A stretch of DNA of 64,000 nt. Origin: Psoroptes ovis. Its lineage: Eukaryota; Arthropoda; Arachnida; Sarcoptiformes; Psoroptidae. The stretch spans positions 620,001-684,000 of the forward strand of contig PQWQ01000014.1 of assembly GCA_002943765.1 (NCBI GenBank). The letters run 5' to 3'. Positions 61,149 to 64,000 of the stretch are shown one piece after another (within the stretch, counting starts at the first letter, position 1; every line of letters begins with the position of its first letter). The position numbers and the translations under genes are program-made. The notes below the pieces were generated by a model. That model searched no databases. It was not told where the DNA came from and saw only the letters and a program-made list of their open reading frames with translations.

Positions 61149-61667
61149 TCATTGTTGATTTTGATCATCGTTTTCGTCATCTTGATCATCTTCTTCATCG
61201 GCAGATGCAGATTCATTTTCATTGTCATCTTCATCATCATCATCTTCCTCTTCGTCTTCATCACTATCATCATTATTATTGGACGTTGTCCGATTAGATT
61301 GAAGCTGTTTATATTGTTCCACAGTTATTTTCTGTGGTATGGCTTCATACAGGAATGTATACTTTGATTGAGCAATAAAATCGGCTAAAATATTATATGT
61401 TAAACTAGATTTATCCGGTGTCATTTCATATGAATTTTTCACCAAATCTTGTATGAATAATTCGGCTGCTTGTGATGTCAATGCTATAGCATCGTTTCGT
61501 ACTGCTGTCAAATTTGGACATGAACGCATTATAACATTTACACGTGATAATGGTACTGTTGTACAAATTTTCTTTCTTGTTATCGTCGATGTTGTTTCAT
61601 GGTGATCTTCATCATCATCGATTTGTGGATTCGAATCATCCAATTGCTGTCCATCGTTATTTTCCAT
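61149..61667 (-). CDS. CHRAC1: CHRAC1-like histone-fold protein
   Basis: A single exon of 172 residues. The histone fold spans about residues 38-115: VPLSRVNVIMRSCPN opens helix 1, NDAIALTSQAAELFIQDL is helix 2, and LTYNILADFIAQ plus the helix ending in AIPQKIT completes it. This matches the CHRAC15 subunit (CHRAC1), which pairs with the POLE3-type partner in the CHRAC ISWI chromatin remodelling complex. The 35-residue N-terminus is acidic, and the last 50 residues are a long Asp/Glu tail, longer than in the human protein (131 residues). POLE4 or another NF-YC-type protein is a possible alternative. It is divergent from NDUFV1. Confidence 0.82.
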   Translation of the reverse strand: MENNDGQQLDDSNPQIDDDEDHHETTSTITRKKICTTVPLSRVNVIMRSCPNLTAVRNDAIALTSQAAELFIQDLVKNSYEMTPDKSSLTYNILADFIAQSKYTFLYEAIPQKITVEQYKQLQSNRTTSNNNDDSDEDEEEDDDDEDDNENESASADEEDDQDDENDDQNQQ

Positions 61668-61949
61668 TGATAATTGATGATTATGTTATATTTATATTAT
61701 GAAATGATTATAAACAAATGAATTAAAATTATTTGAATAATAGTTACAATTAACATTTAAAAAATCAGACGAAATAAATTTTCATAAAAAAAAATTTCCC
61801 GGGAAATTTCTTTCGTTTAGCAAAATTTTTCCAGAAATTTCTGATGAATATTTTGAATGACCTGATGTAATGAGTTGTTTTTTGTTTTTGTTTACGTTTT
61901 AACGATTTTAAATTTACGCATTTAATCAAGAAAACAAATAAAAACCAAA

Positions 61950-63712
61950 ATGAAATCAATTTTACAACATCATCGATCCATAGCAGGTAAATTCTTTGAA
62001 TTTATTCATTTGTTTGATGTTTTAAAGCATATGATCCTTTTATCCTCCTTCTTCCAGCCCAAAATCCAATAAAATTGTTTTCAGTACGTTTTCAACAAAC
62101 AGCTGCTGCATCAGATGCACCACCAGCAAAGGTAATCGATGTTTTGATTGTTCTGTAGTTATGTTTTAAACATTCTGAAAAACTTTGATAGACCAAGTTT
62201 GGCCCGTTAGCTGATGAGGATCGTATTTTCACCAATCTCTATGGTCGTCATGATTGGCACTTGAAAGGTGCAATGAAGAGAGTATGTACCTTAAAGATCA
62301 TAATTTTTATTGTCATTCATTTCAATTTATTCGGTTGAAAAGGGTGATTGGTATAAAACCAAAGAAATAATATTGAAAGGCCATGAATGGATTCAATCTG
62401 AAATGAAAGCATCTGGTTTACGTGGTCGTGGCGGCGCAGGTTTCCCCACTGGATTGAAATGGAGTTTTATGAATAAGCCACCGGATGGTCGTCCAAAATA
62501 TTTAGTTGTCAATGCTGATGAAGGTGAACCTGGTACATGTAAAGATCGTGAAATTATGCGTCACGATCCTCATAAATTAGTAGAAGGCTGTCTTGTTGCT
62601 GGTAGCGCTATGGGTGCTTGTGCTGCGTACATCTATATTCGTGGTGAATTTTATAATGAAGCATCGAATCTCCAGATTGCCATACAAGAAGCATATCAAG
62701 CTGGTTTAATCGGAAAAAATGCTTGTGGCTCTGGCTACGATTTCGATATATTTGTTCACCGTGGTGCTGGTGCATATGTTTGTGGCGAAGAAACAGCATT
62801 GATTGAATCACTCGAAGGTAAACAAGGAAAACCAAGATTGAAGCCACCGTTTCCTGCTGATATCGGTTTATTTGGTTGCCCAACAACTGTCAACAATGTT
62901 GAAACGGTTGCTGTAGCACCAACAATTTGTCGCCGTGGTGGTAAATGGTTCGCATCATTTGGACGCCCACGTAATAGCGGTACTAAATTATTTAATATTT
63001 CTGGTCATGTCAAATATCCATGCACTGTCGAAGAAGAGATGTCTATTCCGATGAGAGAATTGATTGAAAGGCATTGTGGCGGTGTTATCGGTGGCTGGGA
63101 TAATTTACTCGGTGTCATCCCAGGTGGTTCTTCAACACCAATCCTTCCGAAAGATATATGCTCAACTGTATTAATGGATTTCGATTCTTTAGTTGAGAAT
63201 AAATCTGGCCTCGGTACTGCTGCATTGATCGTTATGAATAAACAGACTGATGTCATAAGAGCAATTGCACGATTAGCTTCATTCTATAAACATGAAAGCT
63301 GTGGACAGGTAATTTTTGTTCATTTAATGAAATTTTCAATAATTAATAATTATTTTATGATCAAAAAAAAGTGTACACCATGTCGTGAAGGTACTGGATG
63401 GATGAATAAAATTATGTGGCGTCTTGTTGAAGGTCGTGCTGATCCAAAAGAAATCGATATGTTATACGAAATGAGTAAACAAATTGAAGGACATACGATT
63501 TGTGCATTGGCCGATGGTGCCGCATGGCCTGTTCAGGTAAATCTATTCTCAATTATCGATATCTCAATTATTTTAAATATTTTTATCATTTCAAATATAA
63601 ATAGGGCTTGATCAGACATTTTAGGCCAGTAATTATGGAACGTATACAGCAATATCAATCTATGAATGATGGTGAACGTGAAAAAATTAAAGCAGCATCA
63701 TCATCACATTAA
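61950..63712 (+). CDS. NDUFV1: NADH dehydrogenase (ubiquinone) flavoprotein 1, complex I 51-kDa subunit
   Basis: Exons 61950-61986, 62058-62131, 62192-62281, 62343-63308, 63372-63536 and 63605-63712 close in frame for 479 residues (human 464). The first two exons encode a mitochondrial presequence rich in His, Arg and Gln. Mature motifs: KFGPLADEDRIFTNLYGRHD, the FMN/NADH Gly-rich loop GLRGRGGAGFPTGLKW, EGEPGTCKDREI, and GYDFDIFVHRGAGAYVCGEE. The 4Fe-4S ligands are CGQCTPCREG plus the Cys in HTICALADGAAWPVQ; a splice falls between GQ and CTPC. The subunit oxidises NADH and passes electrons through FMN to the iron-sulphur chain. A divergent promoter of 282 bp is shared with CHRAC1. Confidence 0.97.
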
Positions 63713-64000
63713 TTGTTTTTGTTTTTTTCAAATAAATTTCAAACAAATAATTAGTGAAGAAAATAAATTGTAAATTTGGTTTAGTTTTAAAATGAATAAA
63801 ATAATGATTAAATATGTGTTAGCATTTACTAAAGGAGGCCAAAAACAAATATTGAATTTCAACAATTATTTATCAAAGTAAATTTTTCCAAATTTTCGAG
63901 AAAAATTGCATAATTTCATCAAATTGTATCCGATTAACCCAAACAAACAAAAAAAAGCCTTAATTGAATGGGATTGAAAACTCAATAAAATACAATCTGA
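63713..64000. other. NDUFV1 3' flank
   Basis: The 3' UTR with an AATAAA at 63731-63736 and further A-rich sequence to the window end. No other gene begins here that I can support. Confidence 0.5.

Noticed and set aside
61127..61150. TTAGGTTGGACAAATTGAG as a second mariner terminus
   Set aside because: Only the first few bases match the 10072 element, and no inverted partner is found nearby.
1..64000. tRNA genes, rRNA genes, CRISPR arrays or prokaryotic operons
   Set aside because: I looked for T-loop motifs, regular repeat-spacer arrays and polycistronic prokaryotic layouts and found none. A covariance-model scan would be decisive for tRNAs.

Overview
The window is eukaryotic nuclear DNA from a small-genome animal. 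It is strongly AT-rich and gene-dense. Most introns are 55-80 bp with GT..AG ends, both strands are used freely, and the products are typical metazoan housekeeping proteins. Base composition, compactness and N/Q/S/D-rich protein inserts look most like a chelicerate, probably an astigmatid (dust-mite-like) mite. The species is an inference, not read from a marker gene. I saw no tRNA, rRNA, CRISPR array or prokaryotic feature.

Region 1-7.4 kb: the 3' part of BRF1 (+) runs into the window. ALKBH4 (-), a small secreted Ala/Gly/Leu-rich protein (-) with its own TATA box, and a CUB/LDLa type I membrane receptor (-) follow. The receptor has two homologous, apparently alternative terminal exons, each carrying a transmembrane segment and a different cytoplasmic tail. 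This is the most interesting structure found. Region 7.8-11.4 kb: two tandem PMP3-like genes (-), one only 57 codons and easy to miss, then about 2 kb of non-coding DNA with a 74-bp mariner-type MITE.

Region 11.5-31.5 kb: one huge UBR4 gene (-), six coding exons, 6541 codons of product, with a 13.1-kb exon. Region 32.7-36.8 kb: GORASP (+), a putative N-myristoylated Ser-rich orphan (+), and a divergent PA28/PSME3-like protein (+). Region 36.8-47.4 kb: an equilibrative nucleoside transporter (-), a serine carboxypeptidase (+), HCCS (-), ATG5 (+), a choline/ethanolamine kinase (+), a Cys-rich secreted orphan (-) and FBXO45 (-). LSM4 (+) is divergent from FBXO45.

Region 48-58.5 kb: an intronless casein kinase I alpha-like gene (-), with about 3.3 kb and 6 kb of microsatellite-rich non-coding DNA on either side. 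Region 58.5-64 kb: STT3A (+), CHRAC1 (-) and NDUFV1 (+).

The layout is dominated by head-to-head pairs (HCCS/ATG5, FBXO45/LSM4, CHRAC1/NDUFV1, UBR4/GORASP) and tail-to-tail pairs (BRF1/ALKBH4, carboxypeptidase/HCCS, kinase/secreted orphan, STT3A/CHRAC1). The genes do not form one pathway. Spliced models were built by hand from open frames, splice consensus and phase. Every multi-exon model closes in frame.
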